From positions 1 to 40,783 of the forward strand of contig JAFLDH010000012.1 of NCBI GenBank assembly GCA_017302505.1: a stretch of 40,783 nucleotides of DNA, given 5' to 3'. Of the stretch, positions 17,083-26,248 are shown piece after piece (positions within the stretch are counted from its first letter, which is position 1; every line of letters starts with the position of its first letter). Source of the stretch: Burkholderiales bacterium (GTDB lineage Bacteria; Pseudomonadota; Gammaproteobacteria; Burkholderiales; Burkholderiaceae_C). A program made the position numbers and the translations under genes. Below the pieces are notes generated by a model, which worked only from the letters and a program-made list of their open reading frames with translations, was not told where the DNA came from and did no database searches.

Positions 17083-18390
17083 ATGCTTTACCAGTGGTAC
17101 GAAACTCAGCGCGCGCTGATGGCCCCTTTCTCCGAGTTCGCCAGCGCCTCGGCCAAGCTGTACAACCATCCTCTGTCGCCCTTCGTCCACACCCCGCTGG
17201 CGCAACGCATCTCGGCGGGCCTGGATCTGGTGCACCGGCTCGCGAAGGACTACGAGAAGCCCGAGTTCGACATCACCAGCGCCACCGTCGGCGGCATTGA
17301 AGTCGCCGTGCAGCAGCAGGTGGCCTTGCAGAAGCCCTTCTGCCGCTTGCTGCGCTTCAAGCGCTTCACCGACAACAACCAGGCCCTCGAGCGCATGAAG
17401 TCGCAGCCCACCGTGCTGGTGGTGGCGCCGCTGTCGGGCCACCACTCGACACTGCTGCGCGACACGGTCAGGAGCCTGCTGCATGACCACAAGGTGTTCA
17501 TCACCGACTGGACCGATGCGCGCATGGTGCCCGCCGATGCCGGCCCGTTCCACCTGGACGACTATGTGGCCTACGTGCAGGAGTTCATCCGCCACGTGGG
17601 TCCCAACGCGCATGTGATCTCCGTCTGCCAGCCGACGGTGCCGGTGCTGGCGGCGGTATCGCTGATGGCCAGCGCGGGCGAGAACACACCGCTGACGATG
17701 ACCATGATGGGCGGGCCGATCGATGCCCGCAAGAGCCCCACCGCCGTCAACAACCTGGCGATGGACAAGAGCTACCAGTGGTTCGAGAACAACGTCATCT
17801 ACCGCGTGCCGCAGAACTATCCGGGCGCCGGTCGCCGCGTCTACCCGGGCTTCCTGCAGTACTCCGGCTTCGTGGCGATGAACCCTGACCGCCACGTGAC
17901 CTCGCACTACGACTACTTCCTCGATCTGGTGCGCGGCGACGAAGAAAGCGCCGAATCGCACCGTGCCTTCTACGACGAGTACAACGCCGTGCTGGACATG
18001 CCGGCCGAGTATTACCTGGACACCATCAAGAAGGTCTTCCAGGAGTTCGCGCTGGTCAACGGCACGTGGGTGGTGGACGGGCAACCTGTGCGTCCGGCCG
18101 ACATCCGCCGGACCGCGCTGCTGACCATCGAAGGCGAGCTGGACGACATCTCCGGCACCGGGCAGACCCGGGCCGCACACGACCTGTGCAGCGGCATCCC
18201 GCAGCAGCACCGCTTCCACTACGAGGCGCAGGGTGCCGGCCACTACGGCATCTTCTCGGGCCGCCGCTGGCGCGAGCAGGTCTACCCGCGGGTGCGTTCC
18301 TTCATCGCCGACTACGAGAAGCCGCCTGCCGCCAGCCCTGCGCGCAAGACGGCGCCGCGCCCCGCCGCCAAGGCCGCACGCAGGCGCTAA
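17083..18390 (+). CDS. phaZ: Intracellular polyhydroxybutyrate depolymerase PhaZ
   Basis: This 435-aa protein matches intracellular PHB depolymerases of the Ralstonia eutropha PhaZa1 type. These degrade native PHB granules in the cytoplasm to release 3-hydroxybutyrate units. The cysteine nucleophile is Cys182 (SVCQPTVP), with Asp354 and His387 (GAGHYGIF) completing the triad one residue off the R. eutropha numbering. No signal peptide is present, as expected for the intracellular type. The tail (about 410-435) is Ala/Pro/Lys/Arg-rich and may bind DNA or granule surfaces. The ATG at 17083 starts [10 protein letters not shown], the usual family N-terminus. No other pha gene lies in the window. 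Confidence 0.93.
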   Translation: MLYQWYETQRALMAPFSEFASASAKLYNHPLSPFVHTPLAQRISAGLDLVHRLAKDYEKPEFDITSATVGGIEVAVQQQVALQKPFCRLLRFKRFTDNNQALERMKSQPTVLVVAPLSGHHSTLLRDTVRSLLHDHKVFITDWTDARMVPADAGPFHLDDYVAYVQEFIRHVGPNAHVISVCQPTVPVLAAVSLMASAGENTPLTMTMMGGPIDARKSPTAVNNLAMDKSYQWFENNVIYRVPQNYPGAGRRVYPGFLQYSGFVAMNPDRHVTSHYDYFLDLVRGDEESAESHRAFYDEYNAVLDMPAEYYLDTIKKVFQEFALVNGTWVVDGQPVRPADIRRTALLTIEGELDDISGTGQTRAAHDLCSGIPQQHRFHYEAQGAGHYGIFSGRRWREQVYPRVRSFIADYEKPPAASPARKTAPRPAAKAARRR

Positions 18391-18397
18391 GGTCGAC

Positions 18398-19084
18398 ATG
18401 CCTTCGAGCGCCAGCGTCGGCAGCGATGCGCTGGCGTTGCGCATCGCGGCCATCGACGCCGTGCTGCCGCAGACGCAGTGCACGCGCTGCGGTTTTCCCG
18501 ACTGCCGCGGCTACGCCCAGGCCATCGCCACGGGCGAGGCCGACATCGACCGTTGTCCCCCCGGCGGCCAGCAAGGCATCGTGCGGCTGGCCGACGTCAC
18601 CGGCCTGACGGTCAAGCCGCTGGACCCGGCTTGTGGTGTCGAAGGTCCGCGCCGGCTGGCGCGCATCGACGAGGACTGGTGCATCGGCTGCACGCTGTGC
18701 ATCAAGGCCTGCCCTGTGGACTGCATCGTCGGCGCGCCGAAGCTGATGCACACCGTCATCGAAGCGCTGTGCACGGGTTGCGATCTTTGTCTGCCCGTAT
18801 GTCCCGTGGACTGCATCCAGATGATCGATGCCACGGCGCCGCGCACGGGCTGGGACGCCTGGAGCCCGGCCCAGGCGGACGAGGCCCGGCAACGCTATGC
18901 CTTCCACCAACTGCGCACCGAGCGCGAGCGCCGCGAGAACGACGAACGCCTGGCAGCCAAGGCCCAGGCCAAGCTCGCCGACCTCGAGGCGCAATCGAAG
19001 ATCACCGATGCCGACCTGCTGCAGCGCAAGCGCGCAGTGATAGAAGCCGCGATCGCCCGTGCCCAGGCCGCGCGCAAGCCCTGA
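18398..19084 (+). CDS. rnfB: RnfB-like polyferredoxin (soluble type)
   Basis: The 228-aa protein carries an N-terminal Fe-S domain (Cys28, Cys31, Cys36, Cys53; [13 protein letters not shown]) and two ferredoxin clusters (Cys95/98/101/105 and Cys125/128/131/135). This is the RnfB/RsxB arrangement for passing electrons between membrane complexes and soluble acceptors. The membrane anchor of E. coli RnfB is absent, and a charged helical tail (about 165-228) follows the clusters. No other rnf gene is nearby. This stand-alone RnfB beside nth is common in betaproteobacteria, so its partner is unknown. It starts 7 bp after phaZ; the ATG at 18398 replaces an upstream in-frame extension within phaZ. 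Confidence 0.88.
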   Translation: MPSSASVGSDALALRIAAIDAVLPQTQCTRCGFPDCRGYAQAIATGEADIDRCPPGGQQGIVRLADVTGLTVKPLDPACGVEGPRRLARIDEDWCIGCTLCIKACPVDCIVGAPKLMHTVIEALCTGCDLCLPVCPVDCIQMIDATAPRTGWDAWSPAQADEARQRYAFHQLRTERERRENDERLAAKAQAKLADLEAQSKITDADLLQRKRAVIEAAIARAQAARKP

Positions 19085-19091
19085 AGCTGCC

Positions 19092-19733
19092 ATGAACGAC
19101 GACCAGGTCCGCACCTTCTTTGCCACGCTGGCCCAGGCCAACCCCGAGCCGGTGACCGAACTGGAGTTCAGCACCGTTTTCCAGCTGCTGGCAGCCGTGC
19201 TGTTGTCGGCACAGGCCACCGACGTGGGTGTCAACAAGGCCACGCGTCGGCTGTTTCACGAGCACGGCACGCCGCAGCGCATGCTGGCACTGGGCGTGGA
19301 AGGGCTGGAACCCTACATCCGCACCATCGGCCTGTATCGCACCAAGGCGCGCAACCTGATCGCCACCTGCGCGCTGCTGATCGAGCGCCATGGCGGCCAG
19401 GTGCCGCGTGACCTGGAGGCGCTGCAGGCCCTGCCTGGCGTGGGCCGAAAGACCGCCAACGTCGTGCTGAATGTGGCCTTTGGTGTACCGACCTTCGCGG
19501 TGGACACCCATGTGTTCCGGGTCGCCAACCGCACCGGCCTGGCACCGGGGCGCACCCCGGCCGAGGTAGAGGCAGGCCTGGAGCGTCGTGTGCCGGCGCC
19601 GTACCGGCTGCATGCTCACCATTGGCTGATCCTGCACGGCCGCTATGTCTGCATGGCGCGGCGGCCCTTGTGCGAACGCTGCAGCGTCGCCGGCTGTTGC
19701 GACCACGTAATCGGCCAAGGCGCCGCCGGCTGA
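19092..19733 (+). CDS. nth: Endonuclease III (Nth), base excision repair
   Basis: Nth (213 aa) is a bifunctional DNA glycosylase/AP lyase that removes oxidised pyrimidines. The helix-hairpin-helix LPGVGRKTANVV includes the Schiff-base Lys120; the catalytic Asp is Asp138 (VDTHVFR). The [4Fe-4S] ligands Cys187-x6-Cys194-x2-Cys197-x5-Cys203 are at the same numbers as in E. coli. The ATG at 19092 lies 7 bp after rnfB, suggesting co-transcription. Confidence 0.97.
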   Translation: MNDDQVRTFFATLAQANPEPVTELEFSTVFQLLAAVLLSAQATDVGVNKATRRLFHEHGTPQRMLALGVEGLEPYIRTIGLYRTKARNLIATCALLIERHGGQVPRDLEALQALPGVGRKTANVVLNVAFGVPTFAVDTHVFRVANRTGLAPGRTPAEVEAGLERRVPAPYRLHAHHWLILHGRYVCMARRPLCERCSVAGCCDHVIGQGAAG

Positions 19734-19748
19734 GGGCTCGGCGCGGCC

Positions 19749-19754
19749 TACAAT
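19749..19754 (+). promoter_or_regulatory. Candidate -10 element upstream of the ZapB-like/zapA pair
   Basis: TACAAT lies 24 bp upstream of the coiled-coil gene and just after nth. The -35 region overlaps the nth stop and is not convincing. Confidence 0.35.
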
Positions 19755-19777
19755 GCCGGCACTGCGCCCGGCTCACC

Positions 19778-19990
19778 ATGCCCACCATCGAAGACCTAGC
19801 GGAACGCGTCGAACGCCTCGTGCTGCGGCATGAGGAGCTCAAGCGCACCAACGTGCTTCTCGAGCAGCAGGTGCAGGCGCTGACGCAGGAGCGCGACAGT
19901 CTGCGCTCGCGCCTGGGCGCAGCTCGCGCGCGCATCGACGTGCTGCTCGAGCGCCTCCCGGCGGACAGCGGCACACCGGGGGCCGCATGA
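19778..19990 (+). CDS. Small coiled-coil protein, TIGR02449/ZapB-like
   Basis: This 70-aa protein is almost entirely a predicted coiled coil (about 5-58; heptads such as LAERVERLVLRHEELKRTN). It matches the small proteins usually encoded just before zapA in beta- and gammaproteobacteria. It overlaps zapA by four bases (ATGA), so the two are translationally coupled. A role in Z-ring organisation alongside ZapA is inference from position and from similarity to ZapB. Confidence 0.8.
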   Translation: MPTIEDLAERVERLVLRHEELKRTNVLLEQQVQALTQERDSLRSRLGAARARIDVLLERLPADSGTPGAA

Positions 19991-20313
19991 ACCAGCGCGA
20001 AGTCACTATCCTCGGCCAAAGCTACATCCTCGGCTGCCCTGAAGGCGGCGAGGCGTTGCTCAGCGCGGCTGTGGCCAGCGTCGACCGCGAGATGAGCGCG
20101 ATCCGCGACGCTGGCAAAGTGAAGGCGCGCGAGCGCATCGCCGTGCTGGCCGCGTTGAACCTGGCCTACCAGCTGGCCGACCGGCCGCAACGCAGCGCTC
20201 CGACCAGCAGCGCGACGCCGGCCACGACGGGCAACGCACCCGGCTCGGCCGACCTGGACGCGCTGATCCGCCGGCTCGATGCCGCGCTGGGCGACGACGG
20301 GCAGTTGCTGTGA
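19987..20313 (+). CDS. zapA: Cell division protein ZapA
   Basis: ZapA (108 aa) binds and bundles FtsZ filaments at midcell. The N-terminal FtsZ-binding domain is recognisable from VTILGQSYILGCPEG, followed by a helix that forms the tetramer. The C-terminal coiled coil is interrupted by a Ser/Ala/Thr/Pro-rich linker (about 70-87), typical of betaproteobacterial forms. 6S RNA follows directly, the same neighbourhood as in E. coli. Confidence 0.9.
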   Translation: MNQREVTILGQSYILGCPEGGEALLSAAVASVDREMSAIRDAGKVKARERIAVLAALNLAYQLADRPQRSAPTSSATPATTGNAPGSADLDALIRRLDAALGDDGQLL

Positions 20314-20345
20314 CATCCGCTGCACGACAGGGTCTTTCGCGGCCC

Positions 20346-20351
20346 TAGAAT
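20346..20351 (+). promoter_or_regulatory. -10 element of the 6S RNA promoter
   Basis: TAGAAT ends 6 bp before the first base of the 6S closing stem at 20358, a correct distance for the transcription start. A -35 match is not obvious. Confidence 0.6.
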
Positions 20352-20357
20352 GGTCGG

Positions 20358-20533
20358 GTCCATCGCGTTCGCGGGAGTCTTATATTTCCTTGAACCGATG
20401 CTCTTGGAGCAAGGGCTTGGAACATCGCCGGCAGGTGTGAGCGTCTCGCGTCAGACGAACCCGAAGCCTTGCTGACCTCGCCCACCTGAACTTCCCCTGG
20501 GTTCAGGAATGCGGCTCTCGGTTCGCGATGGAC
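20358..20533 (+). ncRNA. ssrS: 6S RNA
   Basis: 6S RNA mimics an open promoter and sequesters sigma-70 RNA polymerase in stationary phase. The ends GTCCATCGCG (20358-20367) and CGCGATGGAC (20524-20533) form a perfect closing stem. The hallmark central-bubble hairpin CCTGAAC...GTTCAGG is present on the 3' side, and an apical stem pairs GCAAGG-CTT with AAG-CCTTGC. The conserved CTTGAACCGATG on the 5' side of the bubble is also there. Length (about 176 nt) and position after zapA agree with known 6S genes. Exact ends are set from the closing stem. Confidence 0.9.
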
Positions 20534-20556
20534 ACCTATCCCCCCGCACGCTCCCG

Positions 20557-21020
<464 letters not shown>

Positions 21021-21021
<1 letters not shown>

Positions 21022-21836
21022 TGCCCGTCGACGGCCTGCTGGCCCTCGAACTGCTGCTGCTGGGCCTGTGCACCGGCTTCCTGGCCGGCATGCTGGGCGT
21101 CGGCGGCGGCATGATGCAGGTGCCTTTCATGACCTTCATCCTCACGCGCAAGGGCGTGGCGCCTGGCCTGGCCATCAAGATGGCCATTGCCACGTCAATG
21201 GCGACGATCCTGTTCACGGCACTGTCGAGCCTGCGCGCCCACCACCGCCGCGGCGCCGTGCGCTGGGACCTGGTGCGCGGCATCACCCCAGGCATCGTGG
21301 CCGGCGGCCTGCTGGCCGGTGCCGGCTTCTTCGCGGTGCTGAAAGGGCCGCAGCTGGCGCTGCTTTTCGCGGTGTTCATCAGCTTCTCGGCAGCCCAGAT
21401 GTTGCTGAACCGGCAGCCGCGGCCGTCGCGGCAGATGCCGGGCCGGCTGGGCCAGGCCGCCTTGGGTGGTGCGATTGGCCTGCTATCCGGGCTGGTGGGC
21501 GCCGGCGGCGCGTTCATCGCCTCGCCCTTCATGGTCTGGTGCAACGTGCCGATGCACAAGGTGGTGGCCACCAGCGCGGCCATCGGCTTCCCGGTGGCGC
21601 TGGCGGCCACCGCGGGTTACGTCATCAGCGGCTGGACGCTGCCACCCGCGCTGCCCGGCGCCTTCGGCTACCTGTACCTGCCGGCACTGGCGATCGTGTC
21701 GTTGGCCAGTGTGCTGACCGCACCACTGGGCGCGCGCGCCGCTCATGCCACCGATGTGCGCCGGCTGCGCCAGCGCTTTGCCCTCGTGCTGCTGTGTCTG
21801 GCGGCCTACATGGTCAGCCGCGCGCTGGGCGCCTGA
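21021..21836 (+). CDS. TSUP-family (TauE/SafE) membrane permease
   Basis: This 271-aa protein has about eight hydrophobic segments and the duplicated TSUP motif: LGVGGGMMQVPFM near residue 27 and GLVGAGGAFIASPFMV near residue 161. Such permeases export sulfite, sulfoacetate or related anions, or take up sulfur compounds; specificity cannot be deduced here. The start ATG shares one base with the EVE stop (TGATG), indicating coupling. It is convergent with the GGDEF gene, whose stop is 10 bp away. Confidence 0.88.
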
Positions 21837-21845
21837 AGATCGCGC

Positions 21846-22865
21846 TCAGCGAGCCTCGAAAGCGATGCTGGCCAGCGTGAGGTGGTTGCCTCCGCGCCGG
21901 CGCGCCTCGGCCAGCGCCGCCTCACAGGCGGCCAGAAGGTCCTGCTGCGAGGCGGCAGTGTGCGGAAAGCTCGCCACCCCCATCGACACGCTGAAGCCGA
22001 GCTCCTGCCCGTCGAGCACCACGATCTGGCTGGCGCACTGGCGACGCAGACCCTCCATGCGCGAATGTGCAGTCGCCAGTCCCACGCCCGACAGCAGCAC
22101 TCCGAAGAGCCGTTCGTCCAGCCGGCAGGACGCGTCCATGGCCCGGGTGTTGCCGCGCAGCAGCCGGCCCATGGCCTCGTAGATGCGTGCCTCGGCCGCG
22201 CCGCCCAGGTCCTGCACCTTGGCGCTGAAGGGGTCGATCTCGATCAGCACCATCGCGAACTCGCGATGTTCGCGCGTCGACAGATCGACCTCGCGGCGCA
22301 GCTGGTCCTCGAAGTGCGGCCGCGTGTAAAGGCCCGTGGCCTTGTCGCGAGGGCTCTGGTCGGCGAGTTCCAGGCGCAACTTCTCGTTGGCGCGTTGCTG
22401 CTGCTCGAGCTGCTCGAGCGCTGCACGCAACTGGCCGTCCTTCTGACGCTGCGGGGCCTGATCGGTCCAGACGCTGCACAGCCAGCGCTGGCCGTCCGCC
22501 CCTTGCACGGCCAGGCGCATCACGCTGAAGTCGTGGCGATGACCGGCCCACTCGAAGCGGTGCTCGCTGTGCAAGGGCTGGCCCTGGGCCAACGCCGTCT
22601 GCTCGGCGGCACGCCACGCGGTCGCCATGGCCGGGTCCACGAGCTCGGCATCGTTGTGGCCGACGATATCGGCGGGCACCCGGCCCAGAAAGCGCGCCAT
22701 GGACGCGTCGACATGCGCGTAGCGACCACTGCCAACGTCCTTGATGGCCAGCATCGCCCCTTGCCGCGACACCCAAGCCTTGAGAACACCGCTCAGCACC
22801 GCGTCGAATCGACCATCGATCGCATTGGCCATGACGGCATCGTTCGGCGGACTTTGTACGGTCAT
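21846..22865 (-). CDS. PAS-GGDEF protein with degenerate GGDEF signature
   Basis: The 339-aa protein has an N-terminal PAS domain (about 22-140), a short coiled coil (145-168) and a GGDEF-type domain (172-335, starting DKATGLYTRPHFEDQL). GGDEF domains normally make cyclic di-GMP. Here the active-site loop reads RLDERLFGVLL (248-258), so GGDEF is replaced by D-E-R-L-F, and the metal-binding and catalytic residues are lost. It has no membrane segment. It is likely an inactive binding or sensing protein, perhaps a nucleotide sensor; that is inference. It is transcribed away from the BaiN-type gene. Confidence 0.85.
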   Translation of the reverse strand: MTVQSPPNDAVMANAIDGRFDAVLSGVLKAWVSRQGAMLAIKDVGSGRYAHVDASMARFLGRVPADIVGHNDAELVDPAMATAWRAAEQTALAQGQPLHSEHRFEWAGHRHDFSVMRLAVQGADGQRWLCSVWTDQAPQRQKDGQLRAALEQLEQQQRANEKLRLELADQSPRDKATGLYTRPHFEDQLRREVDLSTREHREFAMVLIEIDPFSAKVQDLGGAAEARIYEAMGRLLRGNTRAMDASCRLDERLFGVLLSGVGLATAHSRMEGLRRQCASQIVVLDGQELGFSVSMGVASFPHTAASQQDLLAACEAALAEARRRGGNHLTLASIAFEAR

Positions 22866-22946
22866 TGCTTGATGGCAGTGGACTTGTCAGCGTGGACGGA
22901 GGAACAACGCCGACGGCACCGGCCAACCCCCACGACATGGTGTGAT

Positions 22947-22970
22947 ATTCGTTCTTGCCGAACCACGAAT
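22947..22970. promoter_or_regulatory. Inverted repeat in the GGDEF/BaiN divergent region
   Basis: ATTCGT (22947-22952) and ACGAAT (22965-22970) are perfect inverted repeats with a 12-base spacer. They lie in the 224-bp divergent promoter region. A nested TTCG...CGAA makes the element longer. Regulator unknown; could be chance. Confidence 0.25.
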
Positions 22971-23089
22971 CAAGCCGCGATCGGTGGCGCCCGGCATTTC
23001 CCCCTAGTTTGAACGATTCCGGCGCACCGCGCGCCGCGATCGCCGTTGGCAAGACCGTTGCAGTGCCGCAGCCGCGGAGAATGTCACTG

Positions 23090-24304
23090 ATGCGTGCATT
23101 CGATGCCATCGTCGTCGGCGCCGGCGCAGCCGGCCTGTTCTGCGCCGGCCGCGCCGGCCAGCGCGGCCTGAGGCTGCTGCTGCTGGACCATGCCGCCTCC
23201 GTGGCCGAGAAAATCCGCATCTCGGGCGGCGGGCGCTGCAACTTCACCAACCTGGGTTGCGGGCCTGGCCAGTTCCTGTCAGGCAACCCGGACTTCTGCC
23301 GCTCGGCGCTGGCGCGCTACACGCCGCAGGACTTCATTGCGCTGGTGCGCAAGCACGGCATCGCGTTTCACGAGAAGCACCGTGGCCAGCTGTTCTGCGA
23401 CGGTTCGGCGCAACAGATCATCGACATGCTGCTGGCCGAGTGCGCAGCGGGCGGCGTACAACGCTGGCAGCCCTGCGCCGTGCGGACGGTGCGCAGCGGC
23501 GCCGCGGGCTTCGAACTGGATACCGACCGCGGGCAGGTGACGGCCCCGCAACTGGTGGTGGCGACCGGCGGGCTGTCGATCCCGAAGATCGGCGCAACCG
23601 ACTTCGGCTACCGGCTGGCGCGCCAGTTCGGCCATGCCGTGGTGGAGCCGCGGCCGGGCCTGGTGCCGCTGACATTCGACCCCGAGGCCTGGAAGGCCTT
23701 CGTGCCGTTGGCTGGTGTGGCCCTGGAGGCCGGCATCGAAGCCGGCAGCGGGCGACAGCGGCTGCGTTTCGTGGAAGACCTGCTGTTCACGCATCGCGGG
23801 CTCAGCGGCCCTGCGGTGCTGCAGGCCTCCAACGCCTGGCGCGAAGGCAGCCCGCTGCGCCTGGACCTGGCGCCAGAGCGCGATCTCTCGGCCTGCCTCG
23901 CCGCCGACAAGGCCGGCTCGCACCGCCGGCTGGGCAACCAGCTGGCCGAGTACCTGCCGCAGCGCCTGGCCGAGGCCTGGCTGGCGCGCATGGGGATCGC
24001 GGCCGATACACCGATGCCGCAAGTGCGCAACCGCGATCTCGGGCGCCTGGCCGAAAGTCTGCACCGCTGGGAACTGGTACCGAACGGCAGCGAAGGCTGG
24101 CGAAAGGCAGAAGTCACGCTGGGCGGGGTGGATACCCGCGAACTGCAGGGTGTCTCGCTCCAGAGCCGGCGCGTGGCAGGGCTGCATTTCATCGGCGAGG
24201 TGGTCGACGTGACCGGATGGCTGGGCGGCTACAACTTCCAGTGGGCCTGGTCGAGCGCCGCCGCCTGTGCCGACGCCCTGGGCAAGGCGCCGCTTTCGGG
24301 TTAG
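23090..24304 (+). CDS. BaiN/HI0933-type FAD-dependent oxidoreductase
   Basis: A flavoprotein of about 404 aa of the HI0933/YhiN/BaiN family. The N-terminus has the dinucleotide-binding motif DAIVVGAGAAGL, followed by the family signature EKIRISGGGRCNFTN. Later come VVATGGLSIPKIGATDFGY and the C-terminal GEVVDVTGWLGGYNFQWAW, which closes the FAD site. The family's usual substrate is poorly known; a few members reduce bile-acid intermediates, but most in Proteobacteria have no assigned role. I chose the ATG at 23090, with GGAGA nine bases upstream; an ATG at 23081 is directly against that site. Confidence 0.9.
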   Translation: MRAFDAIVVGAGAAGLFCAGRAGQRGLRLLLLDHAASVAEKIRISGGGRCNFTNLGCGPGQFLSGNPDFCRSALARYTPQDFIALVRKHGIAFHEKHRGQLFCDGSAQQIIDMLLAECAAGGVQRWQPCAVRTVRSGAAGFELDTDRGQVTAPQLVVATGGLSIPKIGATDFGYRLARQFGHAVVEPRPGLVPLTFDPEAWKAFVPLAGVALEAGIEAGSGRQRLRFVEDLLFTHRGLSGPAVLQASNAWREGSPLRLDLAPERDLSACLAADKAGSHRRLGNQLAEYLPQRLAEAWLARMGIAADTPMPQVRNRDLGRLAESLHRWELVPNGSEGWRKAEVTLGGVDTRELQGVSLQSRRVAGLHFIGEVVDVTGWLGGYNFQWAWSSAAACADALGKAPLSG

Positions 24305-24307
24305 AAT
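24302..24307 (+). promoter_or_regulatory. Candidate -10 element for rpsU
   Basis: TAGAAT overlaps the stop codon of the flavoprotein gene and lies about 97 bp upstream of rpsU, leaving an 85-90 base leader. The form is shared with the 6S and dctQ upstream regions. Confidence 0.4.
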
Positions 24308-24403
24308 CCCGCGTTTTTCATCGGACGGGCGGCGTCAATGCACCCGAAGCCAGGCTCCCCGGCCTGACCGATGCACCCGATCCACCGTTAGCCCCGAGGT
24401 TGC

Positions 24404-24616
24404 ATGACCACCATTCGCGTCAAAGAAAACGAGCCCTTCGATGTTGCCCTGCGCCGCTTCAAGCGCACCATCGAGAAGCTCGGCCTGCTGACCGAGCTGC
24501 GCGCGCGCGAGTTCTACGAAAAGCCCACCGCCGAGCGCAAGCGCAAGAAGGCGGCCGCCGTGAAGCGCCACTTCAAGCGCGTGCGCAGCATGCAGCTGCC
24601 CAAGAAGCTGTTCTGA
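24404..24616 (+). CDS. rpsU: 30S ribosomal protein S21
   Basis: S21 (70 aa) helps initiation at the 3' end of 16S rRNA. It begins [18 protein letters not shown], has the conserved [14 protein letters not shown] segment and ends in a Lys/Arg-rich tail. Length is the standard 70 aa. It is followed by an intrinsic terminator and then the yqeY-like gene; in many Proteobacteria rpsU is similarly followed by yqeY or dnaG. Confidence 0.98.
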   Translation: MTTIRVKENEPFDVALRRFKRTIEKLGLLTELRAREFYEKPTAERKRKKAAAVKRHFKRVRSMQLPKKLF

Positions 24617-24639
24617 ACGGGCCCTGCCCGCCCCCGACG

Positions 24640-24676
24640 AGCCCGCGGGCGTGTGCCGCCGCGGGCTTGTTCGTTT
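24640..24676 (+). terminator. Rho-independent terminator after rpsU
   Basis: AGCCCGCGG (24640-24648) pairs perfectly with CCGCGGGCT (24659-24667) across a 10-base loop, and is followed by TGTTCGTTT. It lies 24 bp after the rpsU stop. The T-tract is broken, so read-through to the yqeY-like gene is possible. Confidence 0.7.
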
Positions 24677-24692
24677 GTCGAGGAAGCACGCC

Positions 24693-25145
24693 GTGAGCCT
24701 GAAGGACCGCATCACCGAAGACATGAAGACCGCGATGCGCGCCAAGGACGCCGAGCGGCTGACCACCATCCGCATGCTGCTGGCCGCCTGCAAGCAGCGT
24801 GAGGTGGACGAGCGCATCGTGCTCGACGATGCCGCGGTGGTGGCCCTGGTGGACAAGCTGATCAAGCAGCGAAAGGACTCGGTTGCCGCCTTCGAACAAG
24901 GCGGCCGGCCCGACCTGGCGGCCAAGGAACAGGCCGAGATCCAGGTGCTGACGGCCTACCTGCCGCCACGCATGGACGCCCAGGCGCTGCAGGCCGCCGT
25001 GGCGGCCTTGGTGGCCTCGCTGGGCGCCAAGGGCCCTGGCGACATGGGCAAGGTGATGGCGGCAGCCAAGGCCGAGCTGGCCGGCAAGGCCGAGATGGCC
25101 GCCGTGTCGGCCGCGGTGAAGAAGGCCCTGACTCCTGGAGGATGA
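24693..25145 (+). CDS. GatB/YqeY-domain protein
   Basis: This 150-aa all-helical protein matches YqeY, related to the tRNA-binding tail of GatB amidotransferase. Motifs seen: SLKDRITEDMKTAMRAKD at the start, YLPPRMD near residue 90 and GKVMAAAKAEL near residue 120. It may bind tRNA, but no catalytic role is established for stand-alone members. The start is GTG at 24693, with GAGGAAG before it. Its stop overlaps the next frame. Confidence 0.9.
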   Translation: MSLKDRITEDMKTAMRAKDAERLTTIRMLLAACKQREVDERIVLDDAAVVALVDKLIKQRKDSVAAFEQGGRPDLAAKEQAEIQVLTAYLPPRMDAQALQAAVAALVASLGAKGPGDMGKVMAAAKAELAGKAEMAAVSAAVKKALTPGG

Positions 25146-25147
25146 CG

Positions 25148-25498
25148 ATGAACACCAGCCTGCCCTTGCGGCCCATCGACGACCAGGCCTGCGTGGCCCC
25201 GCAACTGCCGCCCGAGGCGATGGCCGAGGCCGCCCGCGTGGGCTTCCGCAGCGTGGTCAACAACCGGCCAGACTACGAAGAAGGCCCAGGCCAGCCGACC
25301 AGCGCGCAGATCGAGGCGGCGGCCCGTGCCGCCGGCCTGGAATACCGCCACCTGCCGGTGCAAAGCGGCTACCAGTCGCCCGAGGACATCGCCGCCATGG
25401 CGGCGCTGATGGCCGAGCTGCCCAGACCCATGCTGCTGTTCTGCCGCTCGGGCGCACGTTCGGCCCGCCTGTACCAGGCCGCGCAGGCCCACGGCTGA
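25148..25498 (+). CDS. TIGR01244-family phosphatase-fold protein (DUF442)
   Basis: The small protein (116 aa from the ATG at 25148) has the dual-specificity-phosphatase-like fold of DUF442/TIGR01244, with the CX5R loop in FCRSGARSARL. Relatives occur alone or fused to persulfide dioxygenase or rhodanese-type domains, so a sulfur transfer role is often assumed; activity here is inferred. The preferred ATG has GGAGG six bases upstream; an in-frame ATG at 25142 overlaps the YqeY stop. Confidence 0.85.
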   Translation: MNTSLPLRPIDDQACVAPQLPPEAMAEAARVGFRSVVNNRPDYEEGPGQPTSAQIEAAARAAGLEYRHLPVQSGYQSPEDIAAMAALMAELPRPMLLFCRSGARSARLYQAAQAHG

Positions 25499-25509
25499 GC
25501 CCTGGCTCG

Positions 25510-25537
25510 CCACCCCTGCGTGTGTGGGGTGGTCATT
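25510..25537 (+). terminator. Weak terminator-like hairpin
   Basis: CCACCCC (25510-25516) pairs with GGGGTGG (25526-25532) across a 9-base loop, followed by TCATT. The T-tract is too short for confidence. It lies 12 bp after the DUF442 gene. Confidence 0.35.
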
Positions 25538-25573
25538 GCGGAAACTACTCGCGTGCGTGGGTAACCCGCTGCC

Positions 25574-25579
25574 TAGAAT
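25574..25579 (+). promoter_or_regulatory. Candidate -10 element for the TRAP dctQM operon
   Basis: TAGAAT lies 65 bp upstream of dctQ. It is the same hexamer seen before 6S RNA and rpsU. No good -35 element is visible. Confidence 0.4.
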
Positions 25580-25644
25580 CGCGCCCAGCCTCCGCCACCC
25601 GGAGGCTCGTCGGTCCGCAGGCCGATGCAGATCCGGAGAAGCCC

Positions 25645-26247
25645 ATGTCCGCCTTGCTAGGCCTTTCCCGCGTCATCGACGCGTTCAACGAGCTGATCGG
25701 CAAGCTCATCCGTTGGCTGGTACTGGCCACCGTGCTGATCAGCGCCGTCAACGCCATCGTGCGCAAGGCCTTCAACATCGGCTCGAACGCCTACCTCGAG
25801 GTGCAGTGGTACCTGTTTGCCGCCGTGTTCATGCTCGGCGCGGGCTATGCCTTCCTGCGCAATGCACATGTGCGCATCGACTTCATCTCGTCCAAGCTGT
25901 CCAAGCGCACCAACGCCATGATCGACATCCTGGGCATCGTGGTCTTCGTGATTCCGCTGTGCCTGATCCTGATCACGCTCAGCTGGCCCTTCTTCGTCAA
26001 CGCCTGGAACACCGGCGAGATGTCGTCCAACGCGGGCGGGCTGATCCGCTGGCCGGTCTACCTGCTGGTGCCGGTGGGCTTTTCTATCCTGCTGGCGCAG
26101 TCAGTGTCTGAACTGGTCAAGCGCATCGCGTTCCTGAAGGGAGCGATCCCCGAACCGATCAGCGTGGAATCCGGCAAGTCCGACGAGGAACTGCTGGCCG
26201 AGGAACTGGCCGCCGAAGCGGCCAAGAAGCAGGCCGGGGAGCGCTGA
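25645..26247 (+). CDS. dctQ: TRAP transporter small permease DctQ
   Basis: DctQ (200 aa) is the small membrane subunit of a sodium-driven TRAP uptake system. Four transmembrane segments are visible (about 20-40, 55-75, 95-115, 140-160), with the family segment EVQWYLFAAVFMLGAGYAF in the middle. The charged C-terminal tail (Glu/Ala/Lys) is longer than usual. The ATG at 25645 has a GGAGAAG site. The gene is followed by dctM after a single base, indicating one operon. Confidence 0.93.
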   Translation: MSALLGLSRVIDAFNELIGKLIRWLVLATVLISAVNAIVRKAFNIGSNAYLEVQWYLFAAVFMLGAGYAFLRNAHVRIDFISSKLSKRTNAMIDILGIVVFVIPLCLILITLSWPFFVNAWNTGEMSSNAGGLIRWPVYLLVPVGFSILLAQSVSELVKRIAFLKGAIPEPISVESGKSDEELLAEELAAEAAKKQAGER

Positions 26248-26248
26248 C

